The position numbers and the translations under genes were made by a program. 40,615 bases of DNA, taken from positions 7,429-48,043 of the forward strand of contig DYSN01000015.1 of the NCBI GenBank assembly GCA_020718205.1. Direction: 5' to 3'. The stretch is from Draconibacterium orientale. Lineage in GTDB: Bacteria; Bacteroidota; Bacteroidia; Bacteroidales; UBA12170. Shown piece by piece: positions 16,615-24,334 of the stretch. The notes beneath the pieces were generated by a model. The model was not told where the DNA came from. It ran no database searches and saw only the letters and a list, made by a program, of their open reading frames with translations. How positions within the stretch are numbered: position 1 is the stretch's first letter; each line of letters begins with the position of its first letter.

Positions 16615-17355
16615 AAATATACAAAGCCGGTTTACATATTCACACCGTCCTTTCGCCCTGTGGCGATCCGGACATCAGCCCCATTAAACTCGTTGAACAG
16701 GCCAAAAAAGCGGGATTAGACATCATAGGCATCACCGACCATAATTCTACCAAACATGCCTTGCTGACCCGGAGAATAGCAGCCAGAGAAAATATTTTTG
16801 TTCTTTGTGGTGCCGAAATAACTACCAAAGAAGAGGTTCATGTACTTTGTTTTATGCCCGACAAAAAAAAGTTTGTCACTTCTTCAGGATTATATCGACA
16901 CCTACCTCATAAAAGTAGAAAACAATATAAAACTATTTGGGGAACAGCTCATTGTAAATAAAGACGAAGAAATTCTTGCGAAGGAATATTATCTTCTCAT
17001 CAATGCCATTGACCAGGATATCAATCAAATCAGCGATTTTGTGCACGGTCATCAGGGGATTTTTATTCCGGCTCACATCGACAGACCCGCTTTTAGTCTG
17101 CTAGGTCAGCTGTGTTTTATTCCCCCCGATTTAATTTGCGATGGTTTTGAGCTGTGGAAAACCGATTCTAACGAGATGACAACTCAATTCCCCTACCTGA
17201 AATACAAATCCTTTATTCGCTCTTCCGATGCACATTTCATCAACGATATTGGCACCAAAAGCACTGAATTTCTCCTGAAAGAACCAAGTTTCTACGAGAT
17301 AAAATTAGCATTACACCAGCAAATGGGCCGAAGCTGCAAAATAGCCGAATCATGA
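16602..17355 (+). pseudogene. PHP-domain phosphoesterase (frameshifted in an A8 run)
   Basis: The 5' frame from GTG 16602 gives the PHP N-terminus (GLHIHTVLSPCGDPD, IIGITDHNS, CGAEITTKEEVHVLCFMPD). At AAAAAAAA (16863-16870) the family frame shifts; the rest (SLSLLQDYIDTYLIKVENN, then FIPAHIDRP, RSSDAHF, and the end at 17355) is in a second frame. Seven A instead of eight would give a continuous 250-residue protein. Metal-site histidines and aspartates (HIH, DH, SDAH) are otherwise present. An eight-A run could allow polymerase or ribosome slippage, so partial function is possible. Its end overlaps the next ATG (ATGA). Confidence 0.8.
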
Positions 17356-17897
17356 AAGACCTTTCGCTCCATATTCTCGATATTGCCCACAACAGCATCA
17401 GCGCCAAAGCCACTCTGATTCACATTAAAGTACTGATTAAAAGCAGTTCCGACCAATTAGTTATTTCCATTCAGGACAACGGAAGCGGCATGATTCAAGA
17501 AAAAGTGAGAGCCATCACCGACCCATTCTTTACCACGCGCACCACGCGAAAAGTGGGACCGGGAATTCCATTGCTATTACAAAAAGCCGAGGAATGTGGC
17601 GGAGCTTTGCTGGTGGAATCGGAATTGGGGAAAGGCACTACCATAAAAGCCAATTTTCAGCTCAGCCACATCGATCTTCCGGAATTGGGTAATTTGGCGG
17701 GAGTTATATCGGGACTTTGTTGTTCTTATCATCAAATACAATTTATCTTCGAGTTTGAAGAAGGAGAAAATGAATTTCGCTTCGACAACTCTGAAATTGT
17801 AGATGCTTTGGGGAATGTTCCAATAAATACCCCCGAAGTTGAAATTTTCATCCACGAAATGATTCACAAAAATATGGAAGCGGGAAAAAATGAATAA
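17352..17897 (+). CDS. Histidine-kinase-like ATPase of the hydrogenase cluster (open frame, altered G2 box)
   Basis: A 181-residue GHKL ATPase without a HisKA domain. It starts MKDLSLHILDIAHNSISA (N box) and has IQDNGSGM (G1), DPFFTTRTTRKVGPGIPLL (lid and G2), ELGKGTT and QLSHIDLPELG. Its homologues in [FeFe]-hydrogenase operons read RKVGLGIPLL; here the leucine is proline (CCG at the expected CTG), inside the nucleotide-binding loop. The frame is otherwise complete and is coupled to the PHP gene by ATGA. In related operons nuoE, nuoF and hydA follow; here the next gene is an unrelated glycosyltransferase on the other strand. It may be the last member of the cluster still open by chance. Confidence 0.8.
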   Translation: MKDLSLHILDIAHNSISAKATLIHIKVLIKSSSDQLVISIQDNGSGMIQEKVRAITDPFFTTRTTRKVGPGIPLLLQKAEECGGALLVESELGKGTTIKANFQLSHIDLPELGNLAGVISGLCCSYHQIQFIFEFEEGENEFRFDNSEIVDALGNVPINTPEVEIFIHEMIHKNMEAGKNE

Positions 17898-17942
17898 TCG
17901 TTCGGAATTCGCTCTGAATTACAGAATTTTACAATCCTTCGA

Positions 17943-19037
17943 TTAAGGTTTTCTTTCTGCTATCAATTCCTGGTACACTCCAATCTGGCTTTCAACATTA
18001 TGATCCCAAATGAAGTTCTGCTCAACAAACCGAATGGCATTCTTGGAAAATTTGGAGAGTAACTGAGCATCACGAACAAGTTTTGAAATGGCATCGGCAG
18101 CCATTTGCGGGTTTCCGGGCTCAACCAGAAAACCAGTCGCATTCTCCATAACAACTTCGGGCAAGCCCCCCACACGCGATACCACTGATGGAATTCCACA
18201 TGCTGCAGCTTCGAGCACAGCTACTCCAAAGCTTTCACTAAAGGAAAGCGCCACAAATATATCCATCCGGTTGAAGTAGTCAGGAGTTTCGGAATGGGGA
18301 ACAAATCCGGCAAAATCGACATATTCAGCAATGCCAAGCTCTCTGCTTAAGTCCTGATATTCCTGCATTTGTGACCCGCTACCCACCAATAAAAGCTTCA
18401 AATCTTTTTCGGGGAAACTATCTTTCACTATTTTAAATGCCTTGATTAATACAGAGATTCCATAAATCTCTTTCATCCATTTTACCGTTCCAATAACAAT
18501 GGTTTCCTTGACTGTTTTTTGGGGTTTAAAAAGCGCAGTGTCGATTCCAAAAGGGATAATAACGGATTTGGTATTACTATATTCCTTGATTCTATTGAGA
18601 GTAACTTTTGAAGGACACTGTAAAAGCTGAACTCTCGACAAATTATACTTCAGAATTAATCGGGTAAGGAAGCTGCGCTCAGGAAATTCGAATATATCGC
18701 TTCCCCAAACAGAAATAATGGTTGGATTAAATCTTACCAAAGCAGCTATTAATCCGTAACTACTTGCATAATAGGCATGAACAACATCGGGCTTGAAAGA
18801 TTTAATGGCGGATTTTGCCAAGTGATAGAGCCTTAAATAGTTCATTTTTAGAATGGTTGCAGAAGAGTCCGGCAATATTTTCAAACCTAGCCATTTCACT
18901 GGAATTGTGGCTGGATAATCGCCATCTCGGGGCTGTAATATGCTTACCAAAACAATCTCTACGCCTTTCGCGTGAATTGAATTCACCCAACGTATGGTAT
19001 GCGCGCTGGTGGCATCGGCCAGTATTAAAACTTTCAT
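17943..19037 (-). CDS. Family-4 glycosyltransferase (GT-B fold)
   Basis: A 364-residue protein. An N-terminal Rossmann-like half (MKVLILADATSAHTIRWVNS, KPDVVHAYYASSYG, SVWGSDIFEFP) is followed by a donor-binding half (IVIGTVKWMKEIYGISVLI, LLLVGSG) with the EX7E-type motif in ESFGVAVLEAAACGIPSVVS and GGLPEVV. Retaining GT4 enzymes of this kind add sugars to lipopolysaccharide, capsule or exopolysaccharide; donor and acceptor cannot be told. Its ATG overlaps the ispF stop by 4 bases, so it is coupled to ispF, an unexpected functional pairing. It converges on the decayed cluster with 45 bases between. Confidence 0.92.
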   Translation of the reverse strand: MKVLILADATSAHTIRWVNSIHAKGVEIVLVSILQPRDGDYPATIPVKWLGLKILPDSSATILKMNYLRLYHLAKSAIKSFKPDVVHAYYASSYGLIAALVRFNPTIISVWGSDIFEFPERSFLTRLILKYNLSRVQLLQCPSKVTLNRIKEYSNTKSVIIPFGIDTALFKPQKTVKETIVIGTVKWMKEIYGISVLIKAFKIVKDSFPEKDLKLLLVGSGSQMQEYQDLSRELGIAEYVDFAGFVPHSETPDYFNRMDIFVALSFSESFGVAVLEAAACGIPSVVSRVGGLPEVVMENATGFLVEPGNPQMAADAISKLVRDAQLLSKFSKNAIRFVEQNFIWDHNVESQIGVYQELIAERKP

Positions 19038-19510
19038 TTCTTTTCGTTTAACAAACAGGCAACTTGTGCAGCCACTCCTTCTTCGCGCCCTTCGAAGCCC
19101 AATTTCTCAGTGGTAGTTGCTTTTACAGATATCTGTTCGATTTCTATTTTTAAAATCTTTGCCAGTTCGGCGCGCATCTGTGGAATAAAATCCTTGATTC
19201 TGGGTCGTTGCAAAATCAAGGTAGAATCTATATTCTCAATGTAAAAACCTTCATTTTCAACAATAGTATTCACCCGTTCGAGCAAAATACGGCTATCAAT
19301 GCCTTTGTATTCATCCGAAGTATCGGGAAAATGCTGCCCAATATCGCCCAAAGCGATGGCCCCCAGCAAAGCATCGCAAATGGCATGAATGAGCACATCG
19401 GCATCGGAGTGTCCCAGAAGGCCTTTTTCATGGGGAATGCTGATTCCTCCAAGCCTCAGGGGCAACCCGGGCTCCAGTCGGTGAACATCGTAACCTATTC
19501 CGATTCTCAT
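19034..19510 (-). CDS. ispF: 2-C-methyl-D-erythritol 2,4-cyclodiphosphate synthase
   Basis: A 158-residue protein of standard IspF length. The metal ligands Asp8 and His10 are in GIGYDVHR, and the conserved LGHSDADVLIHAICDALLGA, DIGQHFPDT and C-terminal ATTTEKLGFEGREEGVA are all present. It cyclises CDP-methylerythritol phosphate in the non-mevalonate isoprenoid pathway. It is the first gene of a two-gene unit with the glycosyltransferase; a -7 box lies just upstream. Confidence 0.97.
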   Translation of the reverse strand: MRIGIGYDVHRLEPGLPLRLGGISIPHEKGLLGHSDADVLIHAICDALLGAIALGDIGQHFPDTSDEYKGIDSRILLERVNTIVENEGFYIENIDSTLILQRPRIKDFIPQMRAELAKILKIEIEQISVKATTTEKLGFEGREEGVAAQVACLLNEKK

Positions 19511-19526
19511 GATTCATTATTTCTGA

Positions 19527-19534
19527 CAAATTTA
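19527..19534 (-). promoter_or_regulatory. Bacteroidota -7 box for ispF
   Basis: TAAATTTG on the minus strand, 16 bases before the ATG at 19510, implying a leader of about 10 nt. No -33 TTG at ideal spacing. Confidence 0.45.
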
Positions 19535-19649
19535 ATTTTTTTCCTTTCTCCACCTGAATGCAATCAAAAGGCAATCTATTTTACACAAAGCACTTATAAT
19601 CAGACATACACTCCCCTGATAAGCCCAAAAGATTAAAATCACCTAAAAT

Positions 19650-19682
19650 AAAAAATGCGACTCCGGTTCGAAATCGCATTTT
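19650..19682 (-). terminator. Terminator after porV
   Basis: A 9-bp stem (AAAATGCGA at 19652-19660 with TCGCATTTT at 19674-19682) lies about 20 bases beyond the porV stop and on the minus strand is followed by a T-rich run. It closes the porV transcript. Confidence 0.75.
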
Positions 19683-19702
19683 ATCTTCATATGGAATGGT
19701 TT

Positions 19703-20851
19703 CTATTCCAAATCGTAGGTTAATGTAAACCTAAGAGTATTTTTCAGGGGGTTGGTTGGGTTGGTCGAAATCAAATAAGAGAAATCGAGTCCAAACACGT
19801 TATATCGTAAGCCGGCTCCCAGAGAAAAATACTGTCTGTTTCCTTTTTTTGGTGATTCATAAAAATAACCACCTCTGAGCGCAAACTGCTTGTCGTACCA
19901 GTATTCCATACCCGCAGAAATATTGATTTCCTGCATTTCTTCGCCAAATGGAGCATCGTAGAACGAATGCAACATACCTGTAACCACGCTTACATCATTG
20001 TCCATATAGGGTTCAACCAGAACGTCGTTGGTATCGTAAACAGGGGGTGTTGGAACCAACAACTTATTTAAATCCAGGTTAATAGCAATGAAATTATAAT
20101 CGTCTAAATCCAGGGAGAAAGAAGTACCTACTTTAAGGTTGGTGGGGATAAAATCTTTTTCGGTGGAGCTGGTATAGGAAATTTTATTACCAATATTGTT
20201 GATACTAACCCCCAAAGCCCACAGACCTCTGCGACCCTGAGAGAATCGCAATGGTTTGTTATAGTAAATGGAGATATCAGCAGCAACGCCTGTTCCCGGG
20301 CGCGATTCAATTCCACCCACATCCTGGCCTAAGGTCAGGTTGCTATAGATGAATTTACCAACCACGGCAGCCGAGAAATTTTCGCCCAATTTTCTGGAAT
20401 ATGCCAAATCCACTGCAAATTCATTGGGTTTATAAGTTCCCTGGTCATCGCCACTTTCGTTGGTAAAGGTAATATTACCGAGAGAAAAATATCTTAAAGA
20501 AGCGCCTACTGTTTGTTTATCGCCTATTTTTCCGTAACCAGAAACATAGCCCATTCCAATGTCTTCAACCAATCCTTTGAGCCATGGCACATAAGAAACA
20601 TTCAATCCAAATGATTTTTCTACGAAGGCCAATTTCGATGCGTTCCAATAGATGCTGTTTCCGTCGGGGGCAGTGGCAACTCCCACATCACCCATACCTC
20701 CGGCACGGGCATCGGGACCTATCATTAAAAATGGAACGGCAGTGGTTATAGTACCCCACTCTCTTTTAACTCCGGTATCCTGACCTAAGGTAATTTGATT
20801 AGTACTTACGAGCACTATTGCTAAAAGTAAGATGCTAAGGATTTTCTTCAT
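19703..20851 (-). CDS. porV: T9SS outer-membrane protein PorV (LptO)
   Basis: A 382-residue FadL-like barrel protein with a signal peptide (first ~23 residues, ending TLGQ). The family hallmark FLMIGPDARAGGMGDVGVAT is present, followed by NSIYWNASKLAF and VSYVPWLKGLV. PorV binds the sorting domain of cargo leaving the Sov channel and carries it to PorU for processing. It follows the two porU-like genes on the same strand, as porV follows porU in Flavobacterium johnsoniae. A 70-base gap with its own -7 box suggests it can also be transcribed separately. Confidence 0.95.
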   Translation of the reverse strand: MKKILSILLLAIVLVSTNQITLGQDTGVKREWGTITTAVPFLMIGPDARAGGMGDVGVATAPDGNSIYWNASKLAFVEKSFGLNVSYVPWLKGLVEDIGMGYVSGYGKIGDKQTVGASLRYFSLGNITFTNESGDDQGTYKPNEFAVDLAYSRKLGENFSAAVVGKFIYSNLTLGQDVGGIESRPGTGVAADISIYYNKPLRFSQGRRGLWALGVSINNIGNKISYTSSTEKDFIPTNLKVGTSFSLDLDDYNFIAINLDLNKLLVPTPPVYDTNDVLVEPYMDNDVSVVTGMLHSFYDAPFGEEMQEINISAGMEYWYDKQFALRGGYFYESPKKGNRQYFSLGAGLRYNVFGLDFSYLISTNPTNPLKNTLRFTLTYDLE

Positions 20852-20896
20852 TATCTATTTTATTATCTTGTTTGTATTGTTTCTATTAAAAAGGTG

Positions 20897-20904
20897 CAAA
20901 AGTA
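20897..20904 (-). promoter_or_regulatory. Bacteroidota -7 box for porV
   Basis: TACTTTTG followed by CACC on the minus strand, 46 bases before the porV ATG and in the gap after the porU-like gene. Confidence 0.45.
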
Positions 20905-20921
20905 ACGAATAAAAACGATGT

Positions 20922-23900
20922 TTATTTTATTATCAATAATTTTTGTTGTTCTTTTACTTTTTGACCTTCACTGTTTGTGGCCTCTAAAATGTAGGTATAG
21001 ACCCCCGTGTTTATTTGATTTCCAAACGAATTTCCTTCGGCCATATTGATGGGTTCCACAGTATTACCTATTACGGTTGCTTGTTTTTCAATCTGCCAGA
21101 CCAACTTGCCTATGATATCGTAGATTCTGATTTGTACATTCAAATAATTCTCTTCGGTCTGATTGTGTTCAAACTCAAAACTTGTGGTGGTTTTAAAGGG
21201 ATTTGGTTCGTTTCGCAAATCGAAAATCGAAAAATTCTGTGGAGAAATCACCATAAAACTCACCGTTTTCTCGGTACTGTTATCAAAAACATCCCAGGCT
21301 TTCACCGATATTTCATGATTTCCATAGGTCAAATCTTTCAACTGATAATTTACCTGACCTTTTCGATAATCAGTTAAATCGGGGGTATAATAGTCGTTAA
21401 GAAAGAAAGTAGTTTCTTTGTCGAGGTTCGCTTGTATCTCACGTCCAAAATCGAGCGAAATATTATCGATTCCATTGGCATCGCTCAAATCAACCATCAT
21501 GACTGGGTCGGTGGAAGTAGGGTCGCCGCTATTAAAATTTCTTGTCTCAAGAAACACATGCATTTCAGGCCCTTCCATATCCGCTTCCACAGTTTGGTCA
21601 GTTCCCCCGATTACAAAACCCGGATATCCTCCGTTGGCATCGTAATAGGTTCCGTTGCTCAGGGTATCGGTGGCATAATAGCTTATTTTTCCCTGGCCTA
21701 AGCTGTTAGCCACCACCGATGGAACCACAAAGGTAAACTCAAACTCACCCCGCTGTGCCTTAACAGATCCGTTATATATGACCAAATCAGTTACTTCGAA
21801 TGGAGACTTAAAACTCTTAGGGTCGTTGGCTAATGTGGAATAAACCGATGGCTTTCCGAAAATTTTAACTTCTACCATACCATCAAAATCGGTAAGGGTT
21901 TCATTACTCAATCCTGTTACTTTTCCTTTTAAGGTCACCGTTTGACGGGCTTTCAAGGTATCGCTCGTCATCTGAACCAAAGGCTCGCCATTGATATGGG
22001 TGGTTTCTACATGATATTCGGGATAAGCAATCTTGAGTGCAGGGTCGCCCAGCAGGGAAAAATTCAGATTCCGCTCATCGTTACCACTTTCGTTTTTGGC
22101 ATACTTGATAATTTCGCCCATTCGGTAATGGGAACCATCTTCCTTTCGCGAAAAGGCAATTTCGTGAAATTTTTGATTCAGCCTGAAATTATAGCTGGCA
22201 TAGGCCAAACGGGTGGTTGTAAACAGTGCTGGACCACCGCCATAAGGATTCAAAACCACATGCTCTCCGGCAGAAATATGGTGGGGATTGTCAAAGGGAC
22301 CAAACTCACAACTGGCCACAATCCAAATTACTTGCTTATCAATGTTTTTCCAACCCGTAACGTCTGCTATTTGAAGTATTCTCTCATCGGTAAGCGATAA
22401 ATGCCCGCCGTGACCCGTATAATTAAAAAACAGTACACCCTCATCCACTTTTCTATTGATAGCTGCCGTGACATCGGGATAGCGGTATCCGTTGGAGGTG
22501 CTTTGCTGCACATAGCTGTCTAAAAATATTTTATCCACATTAAATTCAGGATGTGTCAGCAGAAAAGTATCGGCTAAGCGATTGCTGTCGTTAAAGTGCA
22601 GGTTGCTGTCTTCATCGTCGGCGATAAAACAAACCTTATTGCGCCATTCGCCGATATTTTCAATTTGGTTCCGCGCATAGGCGATGGTTTTATCAACCAT
22701 AATTTTAGCGTCTTCCTGATTATTCACCGGGAAGCGACCAATAGCCAGCTGAACTTCACCAAAAGATGAATCTCCATCCAATTGCCCAAAGATTCCAAAA
22801 AAATCGTCGGTATTATAAGTATCGGTGGTCGAGGTGCTTCCAATGGACTGAAAGACGGGAACAATATTGGTATTATCGGGTAAAATGTCTTTATAATCGT
22901 AGCTGGCATCGCCAAACAAAAGCAGATATTTGGGGTAGTTTTCCTGCGATTTATTGTAATGATATCGTAAAAAATTGCGGATAGCTGCAGGGTCTTGTTT
23001 ACCCGATGAAAACTCGTTATAAATCTCTTGCGGTGTTACGATGAGTGTAGTTAACTGATCGTTCTGCGCATGAAAATCGGCCAATCTCTGTGCCTCCGAT
23101 TTAAAATCGTCGATGGTGATAATGGCCAGGTCAAAGGGTTCTGCACTTTTTAAATCCTGATTGGCTACTTGTCCGGCAAACTCGGGTCTTAGAAAACCCT
23201 GTTCGTCAAAAGCAACAAAATAATGTGTTCTGGGGAGCTGAAGGCAAAAAGACAGTATTCCATTATCGAAATCATATCCCGAAATATTCTTCACTTCGTA
23301 GGGATTGGTGACTTCCCAAATACTGAGGTTCTCGTGGGCATCTGAAAGTTGAAATTCAAAGAATTTATCAGTGTCGAGCAATACATCGAAATTAAAAGCC
23401 ATTTGATGACCATTCATCTTAAGATATTGATAAGCATTTACTTCGAAATAATCGAGCCAGGCATTGGAGCTGGCATCGGGTTTGGAATAGGTTAAGTCGA
23501 ACGATACATTGTTGGCATCGGTATAATAAAAAAGTCGGCTTTCGGCTTCTTTGGCATACTGATAATTGCCCTGAATTTTAGTAAGGATGAGCTCCTGGGC
23601 TGTGCTTCCTAAGGGTGTAATTTGAATGATGCTATGCAATGTGCTTCTTCCGGCTGCATAAGTACCAAATTTTACATTTTTCTCATTATTCAGATTTGGA
23701 TAGTCGAAATCGAGATGTAATACGGGGTTTTCATCAAAATTCTCTCCAAACCATTTCCTCCCCGATTTAACAAAATTCACCAAATCCACCTCGTGATACT
23801 GAAAATCGAGAAAATCGGTAACCGTTTTATAAGGTGTTTCTGTGGAACTTACCACATTTTCTATTCGCTTGCCATCGGTTTCGCCCACTGTAATAAAATA

Positions 23901-24329
23901 GTAATTCAAATCGCTGTAGGGATGGCCATTGTAGCGGAATCGTTCAAGTAATCGTTCATACTCCACTTTATTGGGGCCTTTGGCATAAAATGCCACATAA
24001 TCGCCCGGGTCGAAACTCGAATCTTCCTGTCCGTGAACATAAATGGCATTCTCGAGCAAATCATGCGGAACCACAATATTATTGGGCTCTGGCAACACGC
24101 CTTCGATATTTCCATAAACCTGAATCTTTGCGGGGTCGATATTGGTAATATCAAAGCCCATATCTGCAAAATCCTGGTAAGTTAACTGGTAGATTCCATC
24201 ATTCTCAACCGCAACTTTATACCAATGTCCTGATCTTAAAACCGATTGTGAAAAACCAGCAAACGACAAACCCAGACTCAAGGTTAAAATGCTGATAATT
24301 AAAAGCCTGTCTGTAAATAATCTTTTCAT
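20922..24329 (-). CDS. porU: PorU-like C25 gingipain-family sortase, shorter copy
   Basis: A 1135-residue protein with a signal peptide (MKRLFTDRLLIISILTLSLG...). N-terminal beta-rich domains lead to a caspase-like C25 peptidase domain with catalytic His640 (FFNYTGHGGHLS) and Cys674 (IVASCEFGPFD), spaced 34 residues, as in gingipains and PorU. A C-terminal T9SS-type domain follows (NEPNPFKTTTSFEFEHNQ, ending QKLLIIK). PorU removes cargo sorting domains and attaches cargo to A-LPS at the cell surface. It is preceded by a longer paralogue after a 5-base gap and followed by porV, so all three can form one operon. Which copy is the main sortase is not clear from sequence; the catalytic dyad is intact in both. 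Confidence 0.9.
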   Translation of the reverse strand: MKRLFTDRLLIISILTLSLGLSFAGFSQSVLRSGHWYKVAVENDGIYQLTYQDFADMGFDITNIDPAKIQVYGNIEGVLPEPNNIVVPHDLLENAIYVHGQEDSSFDPGDYVAFYAKGPNKVEYERLLERFRYNGHPYSDLNYYFITVGETDGKRIENVVSSTETPYKTVTDFLDFQYHEVDLVNFVKSGRKWFGENFDENPVLHLDFDYPNLNNEKNVKFGTYAAGRSTLHSIIQITPLGSTAQELILTKIQGNYQYAKEAESRLFYYTDANNVSFDLTYSKPDASSNAWLDYFEVNAYQYLKMNGHQMAFNFDVLLDTDKFFEFQLSDAHENLSIWEVTNPYEVKNISGYDFDNGILSFCLQLPRTHYFVAFDEQGFLRPEFAGQVANQDLKSAEPFDLAIITIDDFKSEAQRLADFHAQNDQLTTLIVTPQEIYNEFSSGKQDPAAIRNFLRYHYNKSQENYPKYLLLFGDASYDYKDILPDNTNIVPVFQSIGSTSTTDTYNTDDFFGIFGQLDGDSSFGEVQLAIGRFPVNNQEDAKIMVDKTIAYARNQIENIGEWRNKVCFIADDEDSNLHFNDSNRLADTFLLTHPEFNVDKIFLDSYVQQSTSNGYRYPDVTAAINRKVDEGVLFFNYTGHGGHLSLTDERILQIADVTGWKNIDKQVIWIVASCEFGPFDNPHHISAGEHVVLNPYGGGPALFTTTRLAYASYNFRLNQKFHEIAFSRKEDGSHYRMGEIIKYAKNESGNDERNLNFSLLGDPALKIAYPEYHVETTHINGEPLVQMTSDTLKARQTVTLKGKVTGLSNETLTDFDGMVEVKIFGKPSVYSTLANDPKSFKSPFEVTDLVIYNGSVKAQRGEFEFTFVVPSVVANSLGQGKISYYATDTLSNGTYYDANGGYPGFVIGGTDQTVEADMEGPEMHVFLETRNFNSGDPTSTDPVMMVDLSDANGIDNISLDFGREIQANLDKETTFFLNDYYTPDLTDYRKGQVNYQLKDLTYGNHEISVKAWDVFDNSTEKTVSFMVISPQNFSIFDLRNEPNPFKTTTSFEFEHNQTEENYLNVQIRIYDIIGKLVWQIEKQATVIGNTVEPINMAEGNSFGNQINTGVYTYILEATNSEGQKVKEQQKLLIIK

Positions 24330-24334
24330 AACCC

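Noticed and set aside
14150-17355. Stop-codon reassignment as an explanation of the in-frame stops
   Set aside because: TAA, TAG and TGA all interrupt these frames, all three end normal genes elsewhere in the window, and two other genes of the cluster have frameshifts rather than stops.
19660-19680. GGTTCGAAATC resembling a tRNA T-arm
   Set aside because: There is no acceptor, D or anticodon arm around it; the bases belong to the hairpin terminator after porV.
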